In this document: one piece after another, positions 34,753-42,525 of the stretch | Position numbering within the stretch: the first letter of the stretch is position 1 | Layout of the letters: the number at the start of each line of letters is the position of its first letter | Assembly (NCBI RefSeq): GCF_001424905.1 | Contig: NZ_LMCU01000001.1 | Span: 1,295,480 to 1,359,479, forward strand | DNA from: Leifsonia sp. Root112D2 | GTDB taxonomy: Bacteria; Actinomycetota; Actinomycetes; Actinomycetales; Microbacteriaceae | Direction of reading: 5' to 3' | Length of the DNA stretch: 64,000 nucleotides | The notes under the pieces: model-generated | What the model saw: the letters and a program-made list of their open reading frames with translations, nothing else | Told to the model about the DNA's origin: nothing | The model's database searches: none | Position numbers and translations under genes: made by a program

Positions 34753-34797
34753 AACGCGATATATCGCGTTGTGTTCAAAACACGATATATCGCGTTT
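34753..34797. promoter_or_regulatory. Twin PadR-type operators
   Basis: AACGCGATATATCGCGTT (34753-34770) is a perfect 18-bp palindrome; a second copy, ACACGATATATCGCGT (34780-34795), differs from the symmetric core at one base. Their centres are 26 bp apart, about two and a half helical turns. Located just upstream of DUF4097-padR, they are the likely autoregulatory sites of that PadR. Confidence 0.75.
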
Positions 34798-34830
34798 GCC
34801 GGATGCGCAAGCGCCGCACGCAATTCGTGG

Positions 34831-34861
34831 TTGACATTGACGTAACGTCAAGCTCTAGCGT
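34831..34861 (+). promoter_or_regulatory. MerR-type promoter with operator in a 19-bp spacer
   Basis: TTGACA (34831-34836) and TAGCGT (34856-34861) are 19 bp apart, longer than optimal as in classical MerR-activated promoters. The spacer contains the perfect palindrome TTGACGTAACGTCAA (34837-34851), the expected site for the MerR protein encoded directly downstream. Autoactivation upon ligand binding is inferred. Confidence 0.75.
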
Positions 34862-34890
34862 GGGTTGCATGCCGAATGAAGGAGACGGAG

Positions 34891-35664
34891 ATGACGGCGA
34901 ATGACCGCGACTGGTCGATTCAAGAGATAGCGCGGCTGGCCGGCACCACGAGCCGCACCTTGCGCCACTACGGCGAGGTCGGGCTGCTCGAGCCGAGTCG
35001 AATCGGCTCGAACGGCTATCGTCACTACGACCAGAATGCCCTCGTGCGGCTGCAGCGCATTTTGCTGCTGCGAGACCTCGGGCTCGGCCTTCCGGCCGTC
35101 GCTGAGGTGCTGAATAACGAGACGGATGCGCCGCGCGCCCTCCAGAACCACCTCACGTGGTTACAGCGGGAACAACAGAGGCTGGCGCGACAGATCGCAT
35201 CCGTCGAGACGACGCTCACGGCAATGGAAGGAGGTGAACAGCTCATGGCAGAAGAGATATTGGACGGCTTCGACCACACCCAGTACAAGGAGGAGGTCGA
35301 ACAGCGCTGGGGCGCCGATGCGTACGCGAAGAGCGATGCGTGGTGGCGTTCGAAGAGCGAGGCTGAGAAGAAGGAGTACCACGAGCAGCATGCCCAGATC
35401 GCGCGTGACTATGCGGCCGCACACAGTGCGGGGGCGGATGCCGCAAGCGAGACGGTGCAGGCGATAGTCGCCCGCCACGTCGACTGGCTCAATCTGAGCG
35501 CGTCGGTGACGGGAGGGCCCATCACGGCCCAGCGTCTCAACGGCTACGGCGATATGTACGTGGCCGATCCGCGCTTCGCCGCGAACTACGGTGGGCAGGC
35601 CGGTGCCGAGTATGTGCGCGATGCGTTTCGCGTGTACGCAAGCGGACTCCCGTTGGTCGAGTAG
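34891..35664 (+). CDS. MerR-family regulator with TipAS ligand domain (TipAL-like)
   Basis: A 257-residue regulator. Residues 1-70 are a MerR winged helix (SIQEIARLAGTTSRTLRHYG, GLLEPSRIGSNGYRHYD), residues ~80-115 the dimerisation coil, and residues ~119-257 a TipAS domain (ILDGFDHTQYKEEVEQRWG, SDAWWRS, YVADPRFAANYGG). TipAS domains bind antibiotics or other hydrophobic ligands. The protein has no cysteine at all, so it cannot capture thiopeptides covalently as Streptomyces TipA does. ATG 34891 follows GAAGGAG. An in-frame internal start at 35245 is described separately. Likely target: its own promoter. Confidence 0.92.
   Translation: MTANDRDWSIQEIARLAGTTSRTLRHYGEVGLLEPSRIGSNGYRHYDQNALVRLQRILLLRDLGLGLPAVAEVLNNETDAPRALQNHLTWLQREQQRLARQIASVETTLTAMEGGEQLMAEEILDGFDHTQYKEEVEQRWGADAYAKSDAWWRSKSEAEKKEYHEQHAQIARDYAAAHSAGADAASETVQAIVARHVDWLNLSASVTGGPITAQRLNGYGDMYVADPRFAANYGGQAGAEYVRDAFRVYASGLPLVE
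35228..35247 (+). promoter_or_regulatory. Ideal internal ribosome site and ATG for a TipAS-like short product
   Basis: AAGGAGGTGA (35228-35237), a full match to the anti-Shine-Dalgarno sequence, stands seven bases before an in-frame ATG at 35245. Translation from there yields 139 residues comprising exactly the ligand domain (MAEEILDGFDHTQYKEE...), without the DNA-binding half. The Streptomyces tipA gene is known to make a 144-residue TipAS in the same way. Confidence 0.75.
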
Positions 35665-35739
35665 CGCGCTGGAGCTGAAGCGATTGCGCCAGCAATCGCC
35701 TCAGCTCCAGCGCCGAGCGAGCGTGCGAGCTACTCGACC
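35655..35739. terminator. Long nested hairpin spanning both stop codons of converging genes
   Basis: Three complementary pairs are stacked: GGTCGAGTAGC/GCTACTCGACC (35655-35665, 35729-35739), GCGCTGGAGCTGA/TCAGCTCCAGCGC (35666-35678, 35701-35713) and GCGATTGC/GCAATCGC around a GCCA loop. The outermost pair encodes the last codons of both the MerR and the aldo/keto reductase gene, so both end in Leu-Val-Glu. A strong bidirectional terminator. Confidence 0.75.
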
Positions 35740-36617
35740 AGCGCGGCGCCGATCGTGTTCAGTTCGGCGAGAGCGTCGGCCGGCAGCTCGAGCGCGGCGC
35801 CGGCGACGTTCTCGTGCAGGTGCGCGACAGACGACGTGCCGGGGATGAGCAGGATGTTGGGCGAGCGCTGCAGCAGCCAGGCCAGGGCAACAGACATCCG
35901 GGTCGCGCCGAGGCGCTCGGCGACACGGCTCAGCGTCTCGGACTGCAGCGGCGAGAACCCGCCCAGAGGAAAGTACGGCACGTAAGCGATGCCCTGCGCG
36001 GCGAGCGAATCCACGAGGTCATCGTCCTGGCGATTGGCAATGTTGTAGAGGTTCTGAACCTCCACGATCGGTGCGATGGCCTGCGCCTCGGCCACCTGTT
36101 CGCCCGTGACATTGCTCACTCCGAGGTGCGCGATCAGGCCTTCATCGCGGAGTTCCACCAGTGCCGAGAACGGCTCTGCTATCGAGCCGGCCTCCGGGCT
36201 GTCTATACCGCCCACCCGCAGATTCACCACATCGAGTCGTTCAAGGCCGAGCCGCGTGAGGTTGTCGTGAACCGCCTGGCGCAGCTGGTCTCGTGAACGG
36301 GCCCGCGGCCATCCGCCGTCGGCGTCGCGCAGTGAGCCGACCTTGGTGACCAGGTGGAGGGCATCCGGGTAGGGGTGCAGTGCCTCCTTGATGATCTCGT
36401 TCGTGACGAACGGCCCATAGAAGTCTGACGTGTCGATGTGGGTGATGCCGAGCTCCACGACCGCGCGCAGCACGGCGAGTGCGGCCTCGCGGTCGGCGGG
36501 CGGCCCGAAAACATGCGGCCCGGCGAGTTGCATTGCGCCGTAGCCCGTGCGGGTCACTGTGAGGTTGTCGGCGAGGCTGAAGGTGCCTCCGGCAAGTGTT
36601 GTGCGTGTGGATGTCAT
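35730..36617 (-). CDS. Aldo/keto reductase
   Basis: NADPH-dependent reductase of 295 residues. TRTGYGAMQLAGPHVFG opens the barrel; HIDTSDFYGPFVTNEIIKEA carries the catalytic Asp and Tyr, LVTKVG the catalytic Lys; the motif NLRVGG stands where many relatives have a catalytic-site His. The C-terminal SVALAWLLQRSPNILLIPGT binds the cofactor. Divergent from the MmyB-type regulator at 36719, a common pairing. ATG 36617 taken as start. Carbonyl substrate unknown. Confidence 0.9.
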   Translation of the reverse strand: MTSTRTTLAGGTFSLADNLTVTRTGYGAMQLAGPHVFGPPADREAALAVLRAVVELGITHIDTSDFYGPFVTNEIIKEALHPYPDALHLVTKVGSLRDADGGWPRARSRDQLRQAVHDNLTRLGLERLDVVNLRVGGIDSPEAGSIAEPFSALVELRDEGLIAHLGVSNVTGEQVAEAQAIAPIVEVQNLYNIANRQDDDLVDSLAAQGIAYVPYFPLGGFSPLQSETLSRVAERLGATRMSVALAWLLQRSPNILLIPGTSSVAHLHENVAGAALELPADALAELNTIGAALVE

Positions 36618-36718
36618 GGCTCAACTCTGCGCCGGTGACCGCGGCACAGCGAGAGTCCTCGTGTTCCTAGGGGCGACAGGGACAGTCATGCGTCCGCGCG
36701 CGGGTCTACCGTTGTGAC

Positions 36719-37558
36719 ATGGACGACAACGCGCTCGGGGAGTATCTCAAGGCACGGCGCGGACTTGTGCAGCCGCAGGATGTGGGAATCCGGGCCGGGG
36801 GCATCCGCCGTGTTGAGGGCCTGCGGCGCGAGGAAGTGGCGATGCTTGCGGGCATCAGCTCCGACTATTACCTGCGACTGGAACAGGGGCGGGATCGACG
36901 GCCCTCTGTTCAGGTTCTCGAGGCTCTCGCGCAGGTACTGCAACTGGATGAACTGGCCACCCGCTACCTCATCAACCTTTCCCAGGAAAAGCCGCGCAGG
37001 ACCGCGCGCCGCGCGCGCGAAATCGTGCCGAGCGGCATTCGGCAACTGCTCGGCGTGCTGCAGCAGCCCGCCTTCGTGGAGGGCCGCTACCTGGACGTGC
37101 TCGCCTCCAATTCGCTCGCCGCGGCGCTCTCGCCGACGTTCGACGTCGGCGGCAACCGCATCCGCGACTTCTTTCTCGATGAGCGCGAGCGCAGCCTCTT
37201 CGTCGACTGGGAGGCAATCGCTCCCAGTATCGTCGCGGGCTTCCGCGCCCTGGTGGGCGCCGACACGAGCGATCCGCGATTCGTGCAGCTCGTCGGCGAG
37301 CTTTCTCTCGGCAGCGAGCCGTTTCGGCGGCTTTGGGCCCGGCATGACGTCAAGCTGCAGGGCAGCGGACCCTCGCTCCTGCGCCACCCCGAACTCGGCG
37401 ATCTGAAGTTGCGCCGCGAGAAGCTAAGCGTCGGTGGAACGGATGGGCAGCTGCTCGTCGTCTTTCACGCCGAAGCCGGATCGGAAACGGCCGACTTGCT
37501 CTCGGTGCTGGGCTCCCTCGAGGCATCCCGCCCCCGCCAGACCATCCCGCTCCCGTGA
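36719..37558 (+). CDS. XRE/MmyB-type transcriptional regulator
   Basis: A 279-residue regulator. The N-terminal HTH (LGEYLKARRGLVQPQDVGI, LRREEVAMLAGISSDYYLRL, EQGRDRRPSVQVLEALAQVL) is followed by an MmyB-like ligand-binding domain (residues ~105-279: LDVLASNSLAAALSPTF, LRHPELGDLKLRREKLSVGG, LLVVFHAEAGS) thought to bind fatty-acid-like molecules. TACCGT lies six bases before the ATG, so the message is probably leaderless. Divergent from and probably controlling the aldo/keto reductase gene. Confidence 0.9.
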   Translation: MDDNALGEYLKARRGLVQPQDVGIRAGGIRRVEGLRREEVAMLAGISSDYYLRLEQGRDRRPSVQVLEALAQVLQLDELATRYLINLSQEKPRRTARRAREIVPSGIRQLLGVLQQPAFVEGRYLDVLASNSLAAALSPTFDVGGNRIRDFFLDERERSLFVDWEAIAPSIVAGFRALVGADTSDPRFVQLVGELSLGSEPFRRLWARHDVKLQGSGPSLLRHPELGDLKLRREKLSVGGTDGQLLVVFHAEAGSETADLLSVLGSLEASRPRQTIPLP

Positions 37559-37581
37559 GGTGCGAAGTGCTCGGTGTATTT

Positions 37582-37609
37582 GCAGAGACTGCAATGAGAT
37601 AATCTCTGC
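37582..37609 (+). promoter_or_regulatory. Inverted repeat and -10 box upstream of the RND gene
   Basis: GCAGAGA (37582-37588) and TCTCTGC (37603-37609) are inverted copies flanking GATAAT, a near-consensus -10 hexamer. A repressor bound here would block the promoter of the RND exporter. No dedicated regulator is adjacent, though the MmyB gene ends 24 bp before. Confidence 0.45.
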
Positions 37610-37686
37610 GACTGGCGATGTCGCCGTTCGCCATCGCGCACCCGCCGCACCCGCGGCATCCGTCTGCCGCACTCGAGGGGAACCCC

Positions 37687-40600
37687 GTGCACTTTCTTGC
37701 CGTTCTGAGCATGAAGAACCGCGCGCTCATCGCTCTCATCACGATTGTGGTTGCCGTGTTCGGCGGGCTCGCGCTCACCAACCTCAAGCAGGAACTGGCG
37801 CCGTCGATCCAGTTTCCGCAGCTGGCGATAGTGACGAACTACCCAGGCGCCTCCCCCGAGGTCGTCAACAACGACGTCTCCACGCCGGTCGAGGCCGCCA
37901 TCCAGGGCGTGCCCGACCTCGACAGCAGCTCGGCGGTGAGCAGCACCAACCAGTCGCTCATCACGGTGAAGTTCACGTACGGCACCAATCTGGCCACGGC
38001 CGAGCAGAAGCTCGACCAGGCCATCAACCGCATCAAATCCACGCTGCCCGACGGCGTTGAACCGCAGGTGCTCAGCGGCAGCATCGACGACCTGCCTGTG
38101 ATTCAGCTCGCCGTCACCAGCACCGAAGACACCAAGGCGCTCGGCGCGGACCTCACCCGGCTCGCCCTGCCCGACATCAAGAAGATCACGGGCGTCAACG
38201 ACGCACAGCTCGTGGGCCAGGTCGGCCAGCGCATCACCATCACGCCGGATGCCGCGAAGCTCGCGGCAGCGCACCTCACCACCCAGGACATCAAGACCGC
38301 CCTGACGCAGAACGGCGTTCTCGTGCCCGGCGGCTCGATCACGGAGGGCGACAAGACGCTCTCGGTGCAGTCGGGGGCACAGCTGAGTTCAGTGAAGGAT
38401 ATTGCAGCGCTGCCGATGTTGGCTGGAGCGGGCGTTTCGGCGGGTTCAGGGATCGCGGCAGGTGCGAGGGTCGCGACGACTGTGACGATCGGCAGCGTCG
38501 CATCCGTCGCCGAGACCGACGACCCCACGACCTCGCTCTCGCGCGTCGACGGTAAGCCGGCGCTCACCATCGCCGTCACCAAGTTGCCCTCGGCCAACAC
38601 CGTCGAGGTGTCGAAGGGCGTGCGCGCCATTGTCTCCGATCTCACCGCCAAGGTGGGTCACGACGCGAAGATCACCATCGTCTTCGACCAGGCGCCGTTC
38701 ATCGAGCAGTCCATCAACTCCCTCACCGAGGAGGGTCTGCTCGGTCTCGGTTTCGCCGTGGTGGTCATCCTCATCTTCCTGCTGTCGATCCGCTCGACGC
38801 TCGTGACCGCGATCTCCATCCCCACCAGCGTGCTCATCACCTTCATCGGCATGCAGTCCACCGGTTACACGCTCAACATCATCACCCTCGGCGCCCTTAC
38901 CATCGCGATCGGTCGGGTTGTCGACGACTCCATCGTGGTGATCGAGAACATCAAGAGGCATCTGGTGCCCGGCGCAGATCGCGCGAGCACGATCATCCGC
39001 GCGGTCAGGGAGGTTGCCGGTGCCATCACCGCCTCGACCATCACGACCGTCGCGGTGTTCCTGCCGCTCGCCTTCGTGGGCGACATGACGGGCGAGCTGT
39101 TCCGTCCGTTCGCGCTCACCGTGACGATGGCGCTGCTCTCGTCGCTGCTCGTGGCGCTCACCATCGTGCCGGTGCTCGCGTACTGGTTCCTGCGGCCGCA
39201 CAAGCAGAAGAAGCACGCGCCGCAGGCCGTGCTGGGCGACGCCGCGTTCGTCGATGAGGTCGACGCGGCAGGCCACGCCACCACGAGCGGCACCGGCACG
39301 AGCGCGCCCGACGAGCTCGAGCATCCGTCGCGCCTGCAGAAGGCCTACCTGCCGATCATCCACTGGACGCTCAAGCACTCGGCCATCACCGTGATCATCG
39401 CGATTGTGGTGCTCGGCGGCACCATCGCGCTCGTGCCGAGCATGAAAACCAACTTCCTGGGCGCCACGGGGCAGAACACGCTCACCGTCACGCAGAAGAT
39501 GGCGCCAGGCACGAGCCTTGCGGCGTTGGATGCCGCCGCGAAACCCGTCGAGAAGAAGCTGCTGGCCACGAAGGGCATTCAGACGGTGCAGCTCTCGATC
39601 GGCTCGAGCGGCAGCGCGCTGCGCGACGCGTTCACCGGCGGCGGTGGCGGCGCCGTCACCTACTCCATCACGACGGATGCCAGCGTGGACCAGACCGCGC
39701 TGCAGAACACCATCGAGCGCGAGCTGAAGAGCATCACGAGCTCGGGCGAGACCACGGTCTCCTCCTCGAGCGGATTCGGCGGCTCGAGCGACATCGAGAT
39801 CGACGTGACGGCATCCACCGGCAAGGCGCTGACGGATGCGACGGATTCGATCACGAAGGCGGTCGGCGGGCTCGACTCCATCAAGCAGGCATCGAGCAAC
39901 CTCAGCTCCTCGCTGCCGTACATTGCGGTGACCGTCGACCGCGCGAAGGCCGCGGCGGCCGGGCTCAGCGAGGTGGCCGTGGGCGGCATCGTCTCGCAGG
40001 CCATGCAGCCGACAACGGTCGGCTCGGTGGCCATCAACGAGACGACGCTGAAGATCTACATTCAGAACGCGAGCGCACCGACGAGTGTCGCCGAGCTGGC
40101 CGCGCTGAAGGTTCCGACCGCGCGCGGGGTGGTGGCGCTCGACACGCTGGCGACGGTGAAGCAGACCACGGGGCCAGCATCCATCACCACACAGAAGGGG
40201 TTGCGCAGCTCGGCCATCACCGCCACGCCGGCGACGGACAACCTCTCGGTGGCCAATGCGGATGTGCAGAAGGCGCTCAAGGACGTCTCGCTGCCTACCG
40301 GCGCGACCGCGACGATTGGCGGCGTGACCGCCAGCCAGGGGGATGCCTTCTCGCAGTTGGGCATCGCGCTGCTCGCGGCCATCCTGATCGTCTACATCGT
40401 CATGGTGGCGACGTTCCGTTCGCTTCGCCAGCCGCTGTTGCTGCTCGTCTCCATCCCGTTCTCGGCGACGGGGGCCATCGTGCTGCAGATCGTCTCGGGC
40501 ATCCCGCTCGGAGTGGCCTCGCTCATCGGTGTGCTCATGCTCATCGGCATCGTGGTGACGAATGCGATCGTGCTCGTCGACCTCGTGAACCAGTACCGGC

Positions 40601-40875
40601 GTCGAGGCATGAGTGTTCCGGATGCCGTCACTCACGGCTCGTCACGCCGGTTGCGCCCGATTCTCATGACGGCGCTCGCGACGATCTTCGCGCTGCTGCC
40701 GATGGCGATCGGGGTCACCGGGCATGGCGGCTTCATCTCGCAGCCGCTCGCGATTGTGGTGATCGGCGGGCTGGTCTCCTCGACGCTGCTCACCCTCGTG
40801 GTGCTGCCGACGCTCTACAACCTGGTGGAGGGCGCCAGGGCGCGCCGCGCCGCGAAGCGGGAGGCTGCAGCCTAG
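37687..40875 (+). CDS. RND-family efflux permease (HAE/SwrC-like)
   Basis: A 1062-residue proton-driven exporter with one helix, a large outer loop, six helices, a second loop and the remaining five helices. FLAVLSMKNRALIALITIVV opens it; the proton-relay Asp pair is in RVVDDSIVVIENIKRH; VVTNAIVLVDLVNQYRRRG replaces the Lys found in AcrB by Thr. GTG 37687 follows GAGGGG. No membrane-fusion or outer-membrane partner is encoded nearby, as expected in a Gram-positive cell. Residues ~245-265 form an Ala/Gly-rich insertion with unusual codons. Substrate unknown; drugs or surfactant-like lipids are typical. Confidence 0.92.
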   Translation: MHFLAVLSMKNRALIALITIVVAVFGGLALTNLKQELAPSIQFPQLAIVTNYPGASPEVVNNDVSTPVEAAIQGVPDLDSSSAVSSTNQSLITVKFTYGTNLATAEQKLDQAINRIKSTLPDGVEPQVLSGSIDDLPVIQLAVTSTEDTKALGADLTRLALPDIKKITGVNDAQLVGQVGQRITITPDAAKLAAAHLTTQDIKTALTQNGVLVPGGSITEGDKTLSVQSGAQLSSVKDIAALPMLAGAGVSAGSGIAAGARVATTVTIGSVASVAETDDPTTSLSRVDGKPALTIAVTKLPSANTVEVSKGVRAIVSDLTAKVGHDAKITIVFDQAPFIEQSINSLTEEGLLGLGFAVVVILIFLLSIRSTLVTAISIPTSVLITFIGMQSTGYTLNIITLGALTIAIGRVVDDSIVVIENIKRHLVPGADRASTIIRAVREVAGAITASTITTVAVFLPLAFVGDMTGELFRPFALTVTMALLSSLLVALTIVPVLAYWFLRPHKQKKHAPQAVLGDAAFVDEVDAAGHATTSGTGTSAPDELEHPSRLQKAYLPIIHWTLKHSAITVIIAIVVLGGTIALVPSMKTNFLGATGQNTLTVTQKMAPGTSLAALDAAAKPVEKKLLATKGIQTVQLSIGSSGSALRDAFTGGGGGAVTYSITTDASVDQTALQNTIERELKSITSSGETTVSSSSGFGGSSDIEIDVTASTGKALTDATDSITKAVGGLDSIKQASSNLSSSLPYIAVTVDRAKAAAAGLSEVAVGGIVSQAMQPTTVGSVAINETTLKIYIQNASAPTSVAELAALKVPTARGVVALDTLATVKQTTGPASITTQKGLRSSAITATPATDNLSVANADVQKALKDVSLPTGATATIGGVTASQGDAFSQLGIALLAAILIVYIVMVATFRSLRQPLLLLVSIPFSATGAIVLQIVSGIPLGVASLIGVLMLIGIVVTNAIVLVDLVNQYRRRGMSVPDAVTHGSSRRLRPILMTALATIFALLPMAIGVTGHGGFISQPLAIVVIGGLVSSTLLTLVVLPTLYNLVEGARARRAAKREAAA

Positions 40876-40887
40876 CGTGGCCGACTT

Positions 40888-41016
40888 GGTTTCGAGACGC
40901 TCGTTCCTCGCTCCTCAACCGGCGAACCGCTGGTTTCGAGACGCTCGTTCCTCGCTCCTCAACCGGCGAACCGCTGGTTGAGGAGCCGCTGAGGGACGAA
41001 GCGGCGTCTCGAAACC
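40888..41016. repeat. Dispersed palindromic repeat, copy C (tandem direct plus inverted)
   Basis: Two identical half-sites start at 40888 and 40932 (44-bp period), each reading GGTTTCGAGACGCTCG ... CTCCTCAACC, and are followed by an inverted half-site (40976-41016). It starts 12 bp after the RND stop and contains the stop and last codons of the converging acyltransferase gene. The tandem duplication suggests recent unequal exchange. Confidence 0.88.
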
Positions 41017-42296
41017 ACCCGCACGGCCCCGGATGCCACGAGCGCCCCACCCAGCAGCGCCACACTCACGAGCGCGGTTCCCGGTGTGAAGCCCACCACG
41101 AGCAGCATGCCGATGCCGACGACACCGAGCACCGCTGCAACGCCTACGCTCACCGCCTGCACGCGCCGCGTCTGACCGAACCCCGCGGCGCGCGGCGCCG
41201 AAAATGTCTCGAAGCGGGCCATCGCGGCCGTCACCGCTGCAACGGCCAGCACCACGAGCAGCAGCCAGGCCGGCCGCGTCGCCCACCATTCGGCGCTCAG
41301 GGGGGTCGGCAGCGGCATCCGGGTCATCAGCAGCACGCCGGCGAGGGCCACGAGCACGCTCATGTGCCAGAGGTAGATGGTCATCGCGCGGGAACCGATG
41401 GCGGTCACCGCGGCGAGGCGTGCCGGCGCGGCGGCGACCCACGAGCGGATGCGCGGCTGCAGCACCGAGAACAGCATCAGCTGCACGACGCCCAGCAGAA
41501 CGAGGCAGAGCGTGGGCGGGTTGAGGTTGACGAGCATATCCCCCGAGTACACGCCGGCGGCGGTGAGGGTGACGAGAGCGGCGAACGCGGCACCGGCTGC
41601 GGCGAGGCGCACGCGCACCGAGAGGCGGTCGAGCGCGCCGTCGGCGAGCCAAAACCCGAGCTGCTGCACGAGCAGCCACACGAGGGCCAGGTTGAGGTAG
41701 CCGATGGGCTCCACGCCGGTGGCGATACGCACGGCATCCACGCCGATCACGCCGGCGAGCATGAGCGCGCCGGTGGCGAGAGGCGAGCGTTCGTGGGCGC
41801 GCACCAGCAGCGGCACCAGCGCGGAGCATCCGATGTACACGGCGAGAAACCAGAGCGGCTGGCTGATGCGGAATCCGGCCGTGGCGACGATGTCGGCGGG
41901 CACGCCGACGGCGCTGAGCATCGCCAGCCCCACCCCGACGGATGCGACGAGCACCACCGCGGGTCGCAGCAACCGGGCCAGCCGGGCGCGCACGTAATCG
42001 CTGCCGGATGCGCCGCGCTGCTCCATGCGCCGCCACTGTGTGATGCTCGAGAAGCCACCCGCGATGAAGAACAGTGGCATGATCTGCACGATCCAGCTCA
42101 CCGGCGCGAACCAGGCCTGGCCTTCGAGAGCGTTCTGCAGAACGGGGCCGTTCGCGCCCATGCTGACGCCCACCATCATGGCGTGCAGCATGACCACGAC
42201 GACGAGGCAGGCGGCGCGAGCAACGTCGATGCTGAGGTCGTGATGGGTGGGGGCGGGGGTGCTGGTGCGGTGTGGCGAGCCGATAAGTGCGGTCAT
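40959..42296 (-). CDS. Membrane acyltransferase (acyltransferase-3 family)
   Basis: A 445-residue integral membrane protein with about ten helices. The family start DLSIDVARAACLVVVVMLHA holds the conserved His after an R-x(10) pattern; PLFFIAGGFSSITQWRRMEQ, FRISQPLWFLAVYIG and MTIYLWHMSVLVAL are further signatures. It probably acylates a sugar or surface molecule. GAAGGAGA precedes the ATG at 42296. The last ~18 residues (SRRRFVPQRLLNQRFAG) are encoded by the dispersed repeat and are unlikely to be part of the original protein. Confidence 0.86.
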   Translation of the reverse strand: MTALIGSPHRTSTPAPTHHDLSIDVARAACLVVVVMLHAMMVGVSMGANGPVLQNALEGQAWFAPVSWIVQIMPLFFIAGGFSSITQWRRMEQRGASGSDYVRARLARLLRPAVVLVASVGVGLAMLSAVGVPADIVATAGFRISQPLWFLAVYIGCSALVPLLVRAHERSPLATGALMLAGVIGVDAVRIATGVEPIGYLNLALVWLLVQQLGFWLADGALDRLSVRVRLAAAGAAFAALVTLTAAGVYSGDMLVNLNPPTLCLVLLGVVQLMLFSVLQPRIRSWVAAAPARLAAVTAIGSRAMTIYLWHMSVLVALAGVLLMTRMPLPTPLSAEWWATRPAWLLLVVLAVAAVTAAMARFETFSAPRAAGFGQTRRVQAVSVGVAAVLGVVGIGMLLVVGFTPGTALVSVALLGGALVASGAVRVVSRRRFVPQRLLNQRFAG

Positions 42297-42415
42297 CGTC
42301 GGTCTCCTTCGTCGGCGGAGTTTCCGCCGGTGACGACACCGTACGAAGCGGATGCGTGCGCTCACCTCCCCCCGAAGAGCGGTCTTGGTGCCCCTACCGC
42401 GGTAGGGCATCCGCT

Positions 42416-42504
42416 GGTTGAGGAGGACTCGACGAAGGAGGGTCCGTCTCGAAACCAGAGCCGTACGTGCGGGTTTCGAGACGCTCGTTCCTCGCTCCTC
42501 AACC
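42416..42504. repeat. Dispersed palindromic repeat, copy D
   Basis: An inverted half-site beginning GGTTGAGGAGGACTCGACGA is followed by a direct half-site identical over 33 bp to those at 40888 and 40932. It lies between two same-strand genes, 21 bp past the response-regulator stop, so a one-way terminator role is possible here. Confidence 0.85.
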
Positions 42505-42525
42505 CGCGTATGGGAACAGGCAATT

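Noticed and set aside
38446..40635. A 729-codon minus-strand frame inside the RND gene
   Set aside because: His/Arg/Asp-rich antisense shadow of the RND exporter, with no recognisable fold.
40888..41016. CRISPR-like array of 44-bp repeats
   Set aside because: Only two direct units plus an inverted one, no unique spacers, and the same sequence occurs at four other intergenic sites.
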